A stretch of 5,239 nt of DNA, taken from contig JAOAPG010000349.1 of NCBI GenBank assembly GCA_025462785.1, positions 1-5,239 of the forward strand. The letters run 5' to 3'. This stretch comes from Acidobacteriaceae bacterium. Lineage in GTDB: Bacteria; Acidobacteriota; Terriglobia; Terriglobales; Acidobacteriaceae. The translations under genes and the position numbers were made by a program. Shown in pieces: positions 4,413 through 5,239 of this stretch (position 1 is its first letter; the number at the start of each line of letters is the position of its first letter). The notes beneath the pieces are model-generated. The model ran no database searches. It was not told where the DNA came from and saw nothing but the letters and a program-made list of their open reading frames with translations.

Positions 4413-4702
4413 TTACGATTTTTTAGGTCTCTTGGGAGCGAACTCATTGATGAGTTGCTGCGCTTGGATTAGCCTATAGGCCTTTGCCGCTTTCTTGTCG
4501 TCCCATTCAAGGCTAGGATCGCGCCGCTGCACCAGTTCCTCGGCTAATGCTTCCTTTCAGGCTCTTTACGCGCTTCGGCTTCGTCGGCTAGTTTGGAAAT
4601 TTCAGCAGCTTGTTCTTAGTCATTTGTGATCAATGATGCCGCGATTTGGCAAGCCACGCAAGCCGCAATTGCTTGATGTTCGTCTCGATGGCAGTTTTTA
4701 AT
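4413..4702 (-). pseudogene. Broken small gene, cysteine-containing N terminus and charged helical C terminus
   Basis: I do not recognise the family. Three minus-strand pieces join into one protein of about 97 residues. The first (4702-4619) reads NCHRDEHQAIAACVACQIAA: a C-H-x-x-x-H-x5-C-x-x-C arrangement like the small zinc-binding modules that read CxxHPxxxAVAxCxxC. In-frame TAA (4618-4616) follows. The same frame then continues EQAAEISKLADEAEARKEPE to TAG 4546-4544; shifting by one base at AAGCATTA (about 4552-4548) leads into LAEELVQRRDPSLEWDDKKA and a lysine-rich end (FAPKRPKKS) with TAA at 4415-4413. The presumed start codon is ATT (4702-4700) where ATG is expected. An overlapping ATG at 4624 cannot read through. 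The continuous amino-acid character across the breaks suggests one gene with a stop, an indel and a lost start, or sequencing errors. It heads the minus-strand small-gene cluster. Confidence 0.45.
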
Positions 4703-4736
4703 GCAAAACAAAGATCAAGCGAAGTAAAACGCCCGC

Positions 4737-4906
4737 ATGAGCCGCCGGAAATTGGAATTAGAGAAGACCGAAGCATCCCTCACCTACACCTGCCCGCTCT
4801 GCAAGGAAACGATCAGCCCCTCTGAACGCACGGGGATCGACTGGGATCGTGTGTCCAGTGCAAAAAATGCAATGGGACATTTATGAAGGACGAACGGCAA
4901 CGCTAA
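4737..4906 (+). pseudogene. Zinc-ribbon protein gene, two CxxC pairs split by a frameshift
   Basis: A small, probably metal-binding cytoplasmic protein. The frame from ATG 4737 reads MSRRKLELEKTEASLTYTCP, LC, KETISPSERT and GIDWDR, giving CPLC at residues 19-22, then runs out of pattern and stops at TGA 4884-4886 (49 residues). Shifting frame near 4848-4854 gives VQCKKCNGTFMKDERQR to TAA 4904-4906, with CKKC at 4859-4870. Two CxxC pairs separated by about 20 residues are the normal zinc-ribbon arrangement, and the aromatic/Gly-rich end NGTF after the second pair is typical. One missing base, or two extra ones, in GATCGTGTGTCC explains the break. Upstream is only a weak GCGAAG, 15 bases before ATG. 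It is divergent from the cluster at 3463-4702, with 34 bases between. Partners unknown; it could bind nucleic acid. Confidence 0.55.
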
Positions 4907-5121
4907 GACAAACCTTGGGCCCCGATGAATCTCCGCCGGATTTCCCTTTCCGTTATCAAGCAGCTCTACAAATTCATCGATTTGTGAGATGCCCATGCTT
5001 GTTCTTATTTCGTAAAAATAAATCTTTTGTGTGATGAATAAGCACGGAGTGTGGCAGCCTGCTTCCAGAAATGTAATGGAAATTATCCTATAATCGAAAG
5101 CGGTTTTCACTCACCTCTGAA
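4907..5121. other. Intergenic region before the PAS-domain gene
   Basis: AT-rich in its second half. No gene is supported; the minus-strand open frame over it lacks motifs and overlaps the zinc-ribbon gene. It holds an inverted repeat TTCCA-N9-TGGAA (5063-5081) and a TATAAT hexamer, which may be the promoter region of the downstream gene. No terminator hairpin with a T-run was found after the zinc-ribbon gene. Confidence 0.4.
5089..5094 (+). promoter_or_regulatory. Candidate -10 hexamer TATAAT
   Basis: A perfect TATAAT 27 bases before the ATG of the PAS-domain gene. No TTGACA-like hexamer lies 16-18 bases upstream (CAGAAA is there), so if it is a promoter it needs an activator or another sigma factor, or it is chance in an AT-rich stretch. 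Confidence 0.3.
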
Positions 5122-5239
5122 ATGTCTAGTGTTGACGGGCTCTTGGCGGATTTGTTCGACAGTTCTAACGTTGGTCTCGCCGTCGTAGACGATCAGCTAC
5201 GCTACCTTGCTCTAAATGCCTCTTTAGCTGCGACGCATG
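5122..5239 (+). CDS. PAS-domain protein, N-terminal part, cut by window end
   Basis: The frame from ATG 5122 is open to the window end (39 codons). It reads MSSVDGLLADLFDSSNVGLA, then VVDDQLRYLALNASLAATH. F-x-S-S-x-x-G-x-A-V-x-D-x-x-x-R-Y-L-x-x-N is the start of a PAS fold (first strand, then the loop to the second), as found in histidine kinases, LuxR-type regulators and diguanylate cyclases. The output domain lies outside the window, so its role as a sensor is inferred from the PAS start alone. No clear ribosome binding site precedes the ATG, but the PAS motif begins ten residues in, which is a normal distance. TATAAT at 5089 may be its promoter. Confidence 0.75.
   Translation, partial: MSSVDGLLADLFDSSNVGLAVVDDQLRYLALNASLAATH

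Noticed and set aside
5051..5064. TGGCAGCCTGC as a sigma-54 promoter of the PAS gene.
   Set aside because: The GG and GC elements are only six bases apart; the sigma-54 consensus needs ten.
4784..5110. A 108-codon minus-strand frame in an AT-rich area.
   Set aside because: It overlaps the zinc-ribbon gene in antisense, has no motif and no convincing ribosome binding site. It is not fully excluded.
1..5239. CRISPR array, tRNA or rRNA genes.
   Set aside because: No regularly spaced long repeats, cloverleaf-like sequences or rRNA signatures were seen on either strand.

Overview
The window looks like a piece of accessory DNA from a soil or freshwater bacterium. It holds one intact regulatory module between decayed genes on the left and a run of very small genes on the right. 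The host cannot be named from the sequence. The sigma-factor operon is GC-rich (39 of 60 bases are G or C in 2281-2340) and resembles alphaproteobacterial versions as I remember them. The small-gene zone is much poorer in GC (21 of 60 in 3721-3780), so the two parts probably have different histories.

Left part (1-1349, minus strand): a former operon reading leftwards. A DoxX-family membrane protein gene (858-409) has a good ribosome binding site but two in-frame stop codons. A GNAT acetyltransferase frame follows directly. It has a perfectly placed ribosome binding site but no start codon, apparently because one base was lost from an ATGA stop/start overlap. Upstream, with 114 bases between, lies the C-terminal part of an alpha/beta hydrolase (1349-973), truncated and frameshifted. 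That gap carries three 17-bp-spaced direct repeats ahead of doxX.

Centre (1547-2953, plus strand): the intact functional core. A CxxC carboxymuconolactone decarboxylase/AhpD-like gene (1623-2096) overlaps the gene for an ECF41-type sigma factor with a fused SnoaL-like C-terminal domain (2096-2953). Upstream is TGTCACG-N16-CGTC, which fits the promoter motif known for ECF41 sigma factors, so the sigma factor very probably drives its own operon. A perfect 16-bp tandem duplication sits just after the -10 element.

Right of the operon (2954-3462): about 500 bases of debris, with a short antisense remnant of a group II intron reverse transcriptase/maturase and an unidentified open frame with a possible helix-turn-helix.

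Right part (3463-4702, minus strand): five small genes in a row (58, 48, 46 and 61 residues, plus one broken cysteine-containing gene). None has a function I can recognise; one is a single-pass membrane peptide. On the plus strand follow a frameshifted two-CxxC zinc-ribbon protein (4737-4906) and the start of a PAS-domain protein cut by the window end (5122-5239).

Best candidates for something undescribed are the small-gene cluster, the 17-bp repeat array in front of the dead doxX gene, and the self-regulated sigma/CMD module with its duplicated start region. Several genes differ from an intact frame by one base, so sequencing error must be excluded before decay is accepted everywhere; the two nonsense codons in doxX argue that at least part of the decay is real.
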